Assembly (NCBI GenBank): GCA_964057225.1
Contig: OZ059894.1
Location: 5,146,001 to 5,210,000 of the forward strand
Origin: Auanema rhodensis
Lineage: Eukaryota > Nematoda > Chromadorea > Rhabditida > Rhabditidae
Length of the DNA: 64,000 nucleotides
Direction of reading: 5' to 3'
Shown here piece after piece: positions 53,557 through 64,000 of this stretch. The position numbers and the translations under genes are program-made. The notes beneath the pieces are model-generated. The model searched no databases, was not told the origin of the DNA, and saw only the letters and a program-made list of their open reading frames with translations. Every line of letters starts with the position of its first letter. Within the stretch, counting starts at the first letter, position 1.

Positions 53557-55390
53557 TCGCTTCAAGTCAAAGATAAAGAGATGCGGTTTTCAAAATTAGA
53601 TTCTTCATGTCCATATTAGTCTAAAAACGAATTTTTATCGATATTGATGCATGGTAACCATGACTTTGAAATTTACGTGAACTTTAATTTATGCTTATTA
53701 AGTGTACACGTGATGTGCACTTGGTATGTAACTCGCTTCACGTGAAAGATAAAGGGATGCGGTTTTCAAAATTAGATTCCTCATGTCCATATTAGTCTAA
53801 AAACAAATTTTTGTTGATATTGGTGGATGGTAACCATGACTTTCAAATTTACGTGTACTTCAATTTATGCTAATTAAGTGTACACGTGATGTGCACTTGG
53901 TATGTAACTCGCTTCACGTCTAAGATAAAGAGATGCGGTTTTCAAAATTAGATTCCCGATGTCCATATTAGTCTAATAACAAATTTTTGTTGATATTGGT
54001 GGATGGTAACCATGACTTTCAAATTTACGTGAACTTCAATTTATGCTAATTAAGTGTACACGTGATGTGCACTTGGTACGTAATTCGCTTCAAGTCAAAG
54101 ATAAAGAGATGCGGTTTTCAAAATTAGATTTCCCATGTTCATATTAGTCTAAAAACAAATTTTTATTAATATTGGTGCATGGTAACCATGACTTTAAAAT
54201 TTACGTGAACTTTAATTTATGCTAATTAAGTGTACACGTGATGTGCACTTGGTATGTAACTCGCTTCAAGTGAAAGATAAAGAGATGCGGTTTTCAAAAT
54301 TAGATTTCGCATGTCCATATTAGTCTTAAAACAAATTTTTATTGATATTGGTGCATGGTAACCATGACTTTAAAATTTACGTGAACTTTAATTTATGCTA
54401 ATTAAGTGAACACATGATGTGCACTTGGTATGTAACTCGCTTCACGTGAAAGATAAAGAGATGCGGTTTTCAAAATTAGATTCCTCATGTCCATATTAGT
54501 CTAAAAACGAATTTTTATTGATATTGATGCATGGTAACCATGACTTTGAAATTTACGTGAACTTTAATTTATGCTTATTAAGTGTACACGTGATGTGCAC
54601 TTGGTATGTAACTCGCTTCACGTGAAAGATAAAGGGATGCGGTTTCCAAAATTAGATTCCCGATGTCCATATTAGTCCAAAAACAAATTTTTATTGATAT
54701 TGGTGCATGGTAACCATGACTTTGAAATTTACGTAAACTTTAATTTATGCTAATTAAGTGTACACGTGATGTGCACTTGGTACGTAATTCGCTTCAAGTC
54801 AAAGATAAAGAGATGCGGTTTTCAAAATTAGATTCCCCATGTCCATATTAGTCTAAAAACAAATTTTTGTTGATATTGGTGGATGGTAACCATGACTTTC
54901 AAATTTACGTGAACTTCAATTTATGCTAATTAAGTGTACACGTGATGTGCACTTGGTATGTAACTCGCTTCAAGTCAAAGATAAAGAGATGCGGTTTTCA
55001 AAATTAGATTCCCCATGTCCATATTAGTCTAAAAACAAATTTTTATTAATATTGGTGCATGGTAACCATGACTTTGAAATTTACGTGAACTTTAATTTAT
55101 GCTAATTAAGTGTACACATAATGTGCACTTGGTATGTAACTCGCTTCAAGTGAAAGATAAAGAGATGCGGTTTTCAAAATTAGATTTCGCATGTCCATAT
55201 TAGTCTAAAAACAAATTTTTATTGATATTGATGCATGGTAACCATGACTTTAAAATTTACGTGAACTTTAATTTATGCTAATTAAGTGAACACATGATGT
55301 GCACTTGGTATGTAACTCGCTTTACGTGAAAGATAAAGAGATGCGGTTTTCAAAATTAGATTCCTCATGTCCATATTAGTCTAAAAACGA

Positions 55391-58300
55391 ATTTTTATTG
55401 ATATTGGTGGATGGTAACCATGACTTTCAAATTTACGTGTACTTCAATTTATGCGAATTAAGTGTACACGTGATGTGCACTTGGTATGTAACTCGCTTCA
55501 CGTCAAAGATAAAGAGATGCGGTTTTCAAAATTAGATTCCCGATGTCCATAGTAGTCTAAAAACAAATTTTTGTTGATATTGGTGGATGGTAACCATGAC
55601 TTTCAAATTTACGTGAACTTTATTTTATGCTAATTAAGTGTACACGTGATGTGCACTTGGTATGTAACTCGCTTCACGTCTAAGATAAAGAGATGCGGTT
55701 TTCAAAATCAGATTCCCGATGTCCATATTAGTCTAAAAACAAATTTTTGTTGATATTGGTGGATGGTAACCATGACTTTCAAATTTACGTGAACTTCAAT
55801 TTATGCTAATTAAGTGTACACGTGATGTGCACTTGGTACGTAATTCGCTTCAAGTCAAAGATAAAGAGATGCGGTTTTCAAAATTTGATTTCCCATGTTC
55901 ATATTAGTCTAAAAACAAATTTTTATTAATATTGGTGCATGGTAACCATGACTTTAAAATTTACGTGAACTTTAATTTATGCTAATTAAGTGTACACGTG
56001 ATGTGCACTTGGTATGTAACTCGCTTCAAGTGAAAGATAAAGAGATGCGGTTTTCAAAATTAGATTTCGCATGTCCATATTAGTCTTAAAACAAATTTTT
56101 ATTGATATTGGTGCATGGTAACCATGACTTTAAAATTTACGTGAACTTTAATTTATGCTAATTAAGTGAACACATGATGTGCACTTGGTATGTAACTCGC
56201 TTCACGTGAAAGATAAAGAGATGCGGTTTTCAAAATTAGATTCCTCATGTCCATATTAGTCTAAAAACGAATTTTTATTGATATTGATGCATGGTAACCA
56301 TGACTTTGAAATTTACGTAAACTTTAATTTATGCTAATTAAGTGTACACGTGATGTGCACTTGATACGTAATTCGCTTCAAGTCAAAGATAAAGAGATGC
56401 GGTTTTCAAAATTAGATTCCCCATGTCCATATTAGTCTAAAAACAAATTTTTGTTGATATTGGTGGATGGTAACCATGACTTTCAAATTTACGTGAACTT
56501 CAATTTATGCTAATTAAGTGTACACGTGATGTGCACTTGGTATGTAACTCGCTTCAAGTCAAAGATAAAGAGATGCGGTTTTCAAAATTAGATTCCCCAT
56601 GTCCATATTAGTCTAAAAACAAATTTTTATTAATATTGGTGCATGGTAACCATGACTTTGAAATTTACGTGAACTTTAATTTATGCTAATTAAGTGAACA
56701 CATGATGTGCACTTGGTATGTAACTCGCTTCACGTGAAAGATAAAGAGATGCGGTTTTCAAAATTAGATTCCTCATGTCCATATTAGTCTAAAAACGAAT
56801 TTTTATTGATATTGATGCATGGTAACCATGACTTTGAAATTTACGTGAACTTTAATTTATGCTAATTAAGTGTACACATAATGTGCACTTGGTATGTAAC
56901 TCGCTTCAAGTAAAAGATAAAGAGATGCGGTTTTCAAAATTAGATTTCGCATGTCCATATTAGTCTAAAAACAAATTTTTATTGATATTGGTGGATGGTA
57001 ACCATGACTTTCAAATTTACGTGTACTTCAATTTATGCGAATTAAGTGTACACGTGATGTGCACTTGGTATGTAACTCGCTTCACGTCAAAGATAAAGAG
57101 ATGCGGTTTTCAAAATTAGATTCCCGATGTCCATAGTAGTCTAAAAACAAATTTTTGTTGATATTGGTGGATGGTAACCATGACTTTCAAATTTACGTGA
57201 ACTTTATTTTATGCTAATTAAGTGTACACGTGATGTGCACTTGGTATGTAACTCGCTTCACGTCTAAGATAAAGAGATGCGGTTTTCAAAATCAGATTCC
57301 CGATGTCCATATTAGTCTAAAAACAAATTTTTGTTGATATTGGTGGATGGTAACCATGACTTTCAAATTTACGTGAACTTCAATTTATGCTAATTAAGTG
57401 TACACGTGATGTGCACTTGGTACGTAATTCGCTTCAAGTCAAAGATAAAGAGATGCGGTTTTCAAAATTTGATTTCCCATGTTCATATTAGTCTAAAAAC
57501 AAATTTTTATTAATATTGGTGCATGGTAACCATGACTTTAAAATTTACGTGAACTTTAATTTATGCTAATTAAGTGTACACGTGATGTGCACTTGGTATG
57601 TAACTCGCTTCAAGTGAAAGATAAAGAGATGCGGTTTTCAAAATTAGATTTCGCATGTCCATATTAGTCTTAAAACAAATTTTTATTGATATTGGTGCAT
57701 GGTAACCATGACTTTAAAATTTACGTGAACTTTAATTTATGCTAATTAAGTGAACACATGATGTGCACTTGGTATGTAACTCGCTTCACGTGAAAGATAA
57801 AGAGATGCGGTTTTCAAAATTAGATTCCTCATGTCCATATTAGTCTAAAAACGAATTTTTATTGATATTGATGCATGGTAACCATGACTTTGAAATTTAC
57901 GTAAACTTTAATTTATGCTAATTAAGTGTACACGTGATGTGCACTTGATACGTAATTCGCTTCAAGTCAAAGATAAAGAGATGCGGTTTTCAAAATTAGA
58001 TTCCCCATGTCCATATTAGTCTAAAAACAAATTTTTGTTGATATTGGTGGATGGTAACCATGACTTTCAAATTTACGTGAACTTCAATTTATGCTAATTA
58101 AGTGTACACGTGATGTGCACTTGGTATGTAACTCGCTTCAAGTCAAAGATAAAGAGATGCGGTTTTCAAAATTAGATTCCCCATGTCCATATTAGTCTAA
58201 AAACAAATTTTTATTAATATTGGTGCATGGTAACCATGACTTTGAAATTTACGTGAACTTTAATTTATGCTAATTAAGTGAACACATGATGTGCACTTGG

Positions 58301-58569
58301 TATGTAACTCGCTTCACGTGAAAGATAAAGAGATGCGGTTTTCAAAATTAGATTCCTCATGTCCATATTAGTCTAAAAACGAATTTTTATTGATATTGAT
58401 GCATGGTAACCATGACTTTGAAATTTACGTGAACTTTAATTTATGCTAATTAAGTGTACACATAATGTGCACTTGGTATGTAACTCGCTTCAAGTAAAAG
58501 ATAAAGAGATGCGGTTTTCAAAATTAGATTTCGCATGTCCATATTAGTCTAAAAACAAATTTTTATTGA
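55391..58569 (+). repeat. Clean nine-unit (1584 bp) tandem duplication
   Basis: About 55,391-56,985 is followed directly by a copy at about 56,975-58,569. All rare markers recur at +1584: ATGCGAATTAAG (55451 and 57035), CATAGTAGTC (55548 and 57132), AAATCAGATTCC, AAATTTGATTTCCC, and CTTGATACGTAATTCG (56361 and 57945). I saw no difference between copies. Confidence 0.87.
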
Positions 58570-60863
58570 TATTGATGCATGGTAACCATGACTTTAAAAT
58601 TTACGTGAACTTTAATTTATGCTAATTAAGTGAACACATGATGTGCACTTGGTATGTAACTCGCTTTACGTGAAAGATAAAGAGATGCGGTTTTCAAAAT
58701 TAGATTCCTCATGTCCATATTAGTCTAAAAACAAATTTTTGTTGATATTGGTGGATGGTAACCATGACTTTCAAATTTACGTGAACTTTATTTTATGCTA
58801 ATTAAGTGTACACGTGATGTGCACTTGGTATGTAACTCGCTTCACGTCTAAGATAAAGAGATGCGGTTTTCAAAATTAGATTCCCGATGTCCATATTAGT
58901 CTAAAAACAAATTTTTGTTGATATTGGTGGATAGTAACCATGACTTTCAAATTTACGTGAACTTCAATTTATGCTAATTAAGTGTACACGTGATGTGCAC
59001 TTGGTACGTAATTCGCTTCAAGTCAAAGATAAAGAGATGCGGTTTTCAAAATTAGATTTCCCATGTTCATATTAGTCTAAAAACAAATTTTTATTAATAT
59101 TGGTGCATGGTAACCATGACTTTAAAATTTACGTGAACTTTAATTTATGCTAATTAAGTGTACACGTGATGTGCACTTGGTATGTAACTCGCTTCAAGTG
59201 AAAGATAAAGAGATGCGGTTTTCAAAATTAGATTTCGCATGTCCATATTAGTCTTAAAACAAATTTTTATTGATATTGGTGCATGGTAACCATGACTTTA
59301 AAATTTACGTGAACTTTAATTTATGCTAATTAAGTGAACACATGATGTGCACTTGGTATGTAACTCGCTTCACGTGAAAGATAAAGAGATGCGGTTTTCA
59401 AAATTAGATTCCTCATGTCCATATTAGTCTAAAAACGAATTTTTATTGATATTGATGCATGGTAACCATGACTTTGAAATTTACGTGAACTTTAATTTAT
59501 GCTTATTAAGTGTACACGTGATGTGCACTTGGTATGTAACTCGCTTCACGTGAAAGATAAAGGGATGCGGTTTCCAAAATTAGATTCCCGATGTCCATAT
59601 TAGTCCAAAAACAAATTTTTATTGATATTGGTGCATGGTAACCATGACTTTGAAATTTACGTAAACTTTAATTTATGCTAATTAAGTGTACACGTGATGT
59701 GCACTTGGTACGTAATTCGCTTCAAGTCAAAGATAAAGAGATGCGGTTTTCAAAATTAGATTCCCCATGTCCATATTAGTCTAAAAACAAATTTTTGTTG
59801 ATATTGGTGGATGGTAACCATGACTTTCAAATTTACGTGAACTTCAATTTATGCTAATTAAGTGTACACGTGATGTGCACTTGGTATGTAACTCGCTTCA
59901 AGTCAAAGATAAAGAGATGCGGTTTTCAAAATTAGATTCCCCATGTCCATATTAGTCTAAAAACAAATTTTTATTAATATTGGTGCATGGTAACCATGAC
60001 TTTGAAATTTACGTGAACTTTAATTTATGCTAATTAAGTGTACACATAATGTGCACTTGGTATGTAACTCGCTTCAAGTAAAAGATAAAGAGATGCGGTT
60101 TTCAAAATTAGATTTCGCATGTCCATATTAGTCTAAAAACAAATTTTTATTGATATTGATGCATGGTAACCATGACTTTAAAATTTACGTGAACTTTAAT
60201 TTATGCTAATTAAGTGAACACATGATGTGCACTTGGTATGTAACTCGCTTTACGTGAAAGATAAAGAGATGCGGTTTTCAAAATTAGATTCCTCATGTCC
60301 ATATTAGTCTAAAAACGAATTTTTATTGATATTGGTGGATGGTAACCATGACTTTCAAATTTACGTGAACTTTATTTTATGCTAATTAAGTGAACACATG
60401 ACTTTAATTTATGCTAATTAATTGAACACATGATGTGCACTTGGTATGTAACTCGCTTTACGTGAAAGATAAAGAGATGCGGTTTTCAAAATTAGATTCC
60501 TCATGTCCATATTAGTCTAAAAACGAATTTTTATTGATATTGGTGGATGGTAACCATGACTTTCAAATTTACGTGAACTTCAATTTATGCTAATTAAGTG
60601 TACACGTGATGTGCACTTGGTACGTAATTCGCTTCAAGTCAAAGATAAAGAGATGCGGTTTTCAAAATTAGATTTCGCATGTCCATATTAGTCTAAAAAC
60701 AAATTTTTATTGATATTGATGCATGGTAACCATGACTTTCAAATTTACGTGTACTTCAATTTATGCTAATTAAGTGTACACGTGATGTGCACTTGGTATG
60801 TAACTCGCTTCACGTCAAAGATAAAGAGATGCGGTTTTCAAAGTTAGATTCCCGATGTCCATA

Positions 60864-63103
60864 TTAGTCTAAAAACAAATTTTTGTTGATATTGGTGGAT
60901 GGTAACCATGACTTTCAAATTTACGTGTACTTCAATTTATGCTAATTAAGTGTACACGTGATGTGCACTTGGTATGTAACTCGCTTCACGTCAAAGATAA
61001 AGAGATGCGGTTTTCAAAGTTAGATTCCCGATGTCCATATTAGTCTAAAAACAAATTTTTGTTGATATTGGTGGATGGTAACCATGACTTTCAAATTTAC
61101 GTGTACTTCAATTTATGCTAATTAAGTGTACACGTGATGTGCACTTGGTATGTAACTCGCTTCAAGTCAAAGATAAAGAGATGCGGTTTTCAAAATTAGA
61201 TTTCGCATGTCCATATTAGTCTAAAAACAAATTTTTATTGATATTGATGCATGGTAACCATGACTTTCAAATTTACGTGTACTTCAATTTATGCTAATTA
61301 AGTGTACACGTGATGTGCACTTGGTATGTAACTCGCTTCACGTCAAAGATAAAGAGATGCGGTTTTCAAAATTAGATTCCCGATGTCCATATTAGTCTAA
61401 AAACAAATTTTTGTTGATATTGGTGGATGGTAACCATGACTTTCAAATTTACGTGAACTTCAATTTATGCTAATTAAGTGTACACGTGATGTGCACTTGG
61501 TATGTAACTCGCTTCACGTCAAAGATAAAGAGATGCGGTTTTCAAAATTAGATTTCCCATGTTCATATTAGTCTAAAAACAAATTTTTATTAATATTGGT
61601 GCATGGTAACCATGACTTTAAAATTTACGTGAACTTTAATTTATGCTAGTTAAGTGTACACGTGATGTGCACTTGCTATGTAACTCGCTTCAAGTGAAAG
61701 ATAAAGAGATGCGGTTTTCAAAATTAGATTTCGCATGTCCATATTAGTCTAAAAACAAATTTTTATTGATATTGGTGCATGGTAACCATGACTTTAAAAT
61801 TTACGTGAACTTTATCTTATGCTAATTAAGTGAACACATGATGTGCACTTGGTATGTAACTGGCTTCACGTCGAAGATAAAGAGATGCGGTTTTCAAAAT
61901 TAGATTCCCCATGTCCATATTAGTCTAAAAACAAATTTTTATTGATATTGGTGCATGGTAACCATGACTTTGAAATTTACGTGAACTTTAATTTATGCTA
62001 ATTAAGTGTACACGTGATGTGCACTTGGTATGTAACTCGCTTCACGTGAAAGATGAAGAGATGCGGTTTTCAAAATTAGATTCCTCATGTCCATATTAGT
62101 CTAAAAACGAATTTTTATTGATATTGATGCATGGTAACCATGACTTTGAAATTTACGTGAACTTTAATTTATGCTAATTAAGTGTACATGTGATGTGCAC
62201 TTGGTATGTAACTCGCTTCACGTGAAAGATGAAGAGATGCGGTTTTCAAAATTAGATTCTTCATGTCCATATTAGTCTAAAAACGAATTTTTATTGATAT
62301 TGGTGGATGGTAACCATGACTTTCAAATTTACGTGAACTTCAATTTATGCTAATTAAGTGTACACGTGATGTGCACTTGGTATGTAACTCGCTTCACGTG
62401 AAAGATGAAGAGATGCGGTTTTCAAAATTAGATTCTTCATGTCCATATTAGTCTAAAAACGAATTTTTATTGATATTGATGCATGGTAACCATGACTTTC
62501 AAATTTACGTGAACTTCAATTTATGCTAATTAAGTGTACACGTGATGTGCACTTGCTATGTAACACGCTTCAAGTGAAAGATAAAGAGATGCGGTTTTCA
62601 AAATTAGATTTCGCATGTCCATATTAGTCTAAAAACAAATTTTTATTGATATTGGTGCATGGTAACCATGACTTTAAAATTTACGTGAACTTTAATTTAT
62701 GCTAATTAAGTGAACACATGATGTGCACTTGGTATGTAACTGGCTTCACGTCGAAGATAAAGAGATGCGGTTTTCAAAATTAGATTCCCCATGTCCATAT
62801 TAGTCTAAAAACAAATTTTTATTGATATTGGTGCATGGTAACCATGACTTTCAAATTTACGTGTACTTCAATTTATGCTAATTAAGTGTACACGTGATGT
62901 GCACTTGGTATGTAACTCGCTTCAAGTCAAAGATAAAGAGATGCGGTTTTCAAAATTAGATTTCGCATGTCCATATTAGTCTAAAAACAAATTTTTATTG
63001 ATATTGATGCATGGTAACCATGACTTTCAAATTTACGTGTACTTCAATTTATGCTAATTAAGTGTACACGTGATGTGCACTTGGTATGTAACTCGCTTCA
63101 CGT
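60864..63103 (+). repeat. 2.2 kb copy of a block 1 segment at 23,864-bp offset
   Basis: Matches about 37,000-39,239 of block 1: CAAAGTTAG (37151 and 61015), TTTATCTTATG (37947 and 61811), and TAACACGCTTC (38697 and 62561). One private change is GTACATGTG near 62185. The same haplotype is present in reverse orientation in both copies of the 3552-bp duplication of block 2, giving four copies in the window. Confidence 0.85.
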
Positions 63104-64000
63104 CAAAGATAAAGAGATGCGGTTTTCAAAATTAGATTCCCGATGTCCATATTAGTCTAAAAACAAATTTTTGTTGATATTGGTGGATGGTAACCATGAC
63201 TTTCAAATTTACGTGAACTTCAATTTATGCTAATTAAGTGTACACGTGATGTGCACTTGGTATGTAACTCGCTTCACGTCAAAGATAAAGAGATGCGGTT
63301 TTCAAAATTAGATTTCCCATGTTCATATTAGTCTAAAAACAAATTTTTATTAATATTGGTGCATGGTAACCATGACTTTAAAATTTACGTGAACTTTAAT
63401 TTATGCTAGTTAAGTGTACACGTGATGTGCACTTGCTATGTAACTCGCTTCAAGTGAAAGATAAAGAGATGCGGTTTTCAAAATTAGATTTCGCATGTCC
63501 ATATTAGTCTAAAAACAAATTTTTATTGATATTGGTGCATGGTAACCATGACTTTAAAATTTACGTGAACTTTAATTTATGCTAATTAAGTGAACACATG
63601 ATGTGCACTTGGTATGTAACTGGCTTCACGTCGAAGATAAAGAGATGCGGTTTTCAAAATTAGATTCCCCATGTCCATATTAGTCTAAAAACAAATTTTT
63701 ATTGATATTGGTGCATGGTAACCATGACTTTGAAATTTACGTGAACTTTAATTTATGCTAATTAAGTGTACACGTGATGTGCACTTGGTATGTAACTCGC
63801 TTCACGTGAAAGATGAAGAGATGCGGTTTTCAAAATTAGATTCTTCATGTCCATATTAGTCTAAAAACGAATTTTTATTGATATTGATGCATGGTAACCA
63901 TGACTTTGAAATTTACGTGAACTTTAATTTATGCTTATTAAGTGTACACGTGATGTGCACTTGGTATGTAACTCGCTTCACGTGAAAGATAAAGGGATGC

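Larger units (their letters stand above)
1..64000. repeat. 176-bp satellite array filling the window
   Basis: The same 176-bp unit repeats from the first to the last base; in block 1 successive unit starts (ATTTATGCT) fall at 1, 177, 353, 529 and so on. About 360 units are present, 33-34% GC, with copies differing at a limited set of recurring positions. No stretch over 60 bases lies outside the satellite. No genes, tRNA, rRNA or transposon bodies are visible. Known biology: long homogeneous arrays with a near-nucleosome unit are typical of eukaryotic centromeres and pericentromeres. The centromeric role is inference, since nothing in DNA alone proves CENH3/CENP-A occupancy. The family is not one I recognise. 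Confidence 0.98.
53552..64000 (+). repeat. Satellite block 3, + orientation, runs off the window
   Basis: About 59 units in the same direction as block 1. Phase is kept from 53,687 to about 60,375 (38 exact units). It includes a clean nine-unit tandem duplication and a segment near-identical to 37.0-39.2 kb of block 1. The final base lies mid-unit, so the array continues beyond the window. Confidence 0.96.

Noticed and set aside
1-64000. CRISPR array
   Set aside because: The repeat is 176 bp, directly adjacent without unique spacers, and there are no cas genes.
1-64000. Primate alpha satellite (171 bp) or Arabidopsis-type 178-bp centromere repeat
   Set aside because: Unit length differs and I see no extended match. 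Brief resemblances such as ACTAATATGGAC and AAACCGCA on the minus strand occur in a different order and spacing from the Arabidopsis repeat as I recall it, so no relationship is claimed.
1-64000. A single fixed higher-order repeat period
   Set aside because: Offsets of 8, 9, 10, 27 and 45 units each hold only locally and break down outside limited segments.

Overview
The whole 64 kb window is one tandem satellite array. I see no protein-coding gene, RNA gene, CRISPR array or intact transposon. The repeat unit is 176 bp, about 33-34% GC (59 G/C of 176 in the first unit, counted by hand). It is present in roughly 360 near-identical copies. Short ORFs of 60-76 codons appear only where a point change removes the usual in-frame stop, so I treat them as chance. 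A gene-free, kilobase-scale array of a unit close to nucleosome length points to a eukaryotic chromosome, most likely a centromeric or pericentromeric satellite. Many plant centromeric repeats are about 150-180 bp, so a plant is plausible. I do not recognise the repeat family and cannot name the organism from sequence alone.

Layout: block 1 (1-41193) is head-to-tail on the + strand, about 234 units. A 58-nt A-rich tract (41194-41251) interrupts a unit, and the array then flips. Block 2 (41252 to about 53553) is the same satellite in reverse orientation, about 70 units. A second orientation switch at 53552-53553 has no inserted sequence. Block 3 (about 53554-64000) is again + strand, about 59 units, and runs off the window. 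The start is also cut mid-array.

Inside the blocks there is no single regular higher-order repeat. Instead there are nested, near-identical segmental duplications that keep unit phase, offset by whole numbers of units: 1584 bp (9), 1760 bp (10), 4752 bp (27) and 7920 bp (45). Further duplications carry small diagnostic indels (+16, +7, +32 bp). Rare variants shared across the inversion show that the first part of block 2 is an inverted copy of the right end of block 1 (near-perfect arms of about 1.7 kb, recognisable over about 6 to 9 kb), and that the end of block 2 mirrors block 3. The most notable features are therefore the two inversion junctions, the A-rich hinge, and the record of recent duplication and exchange. 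Each unit also carries several short dyad symmetries. Boundaries of duplications were read by eye and are approximate to tens of bases.
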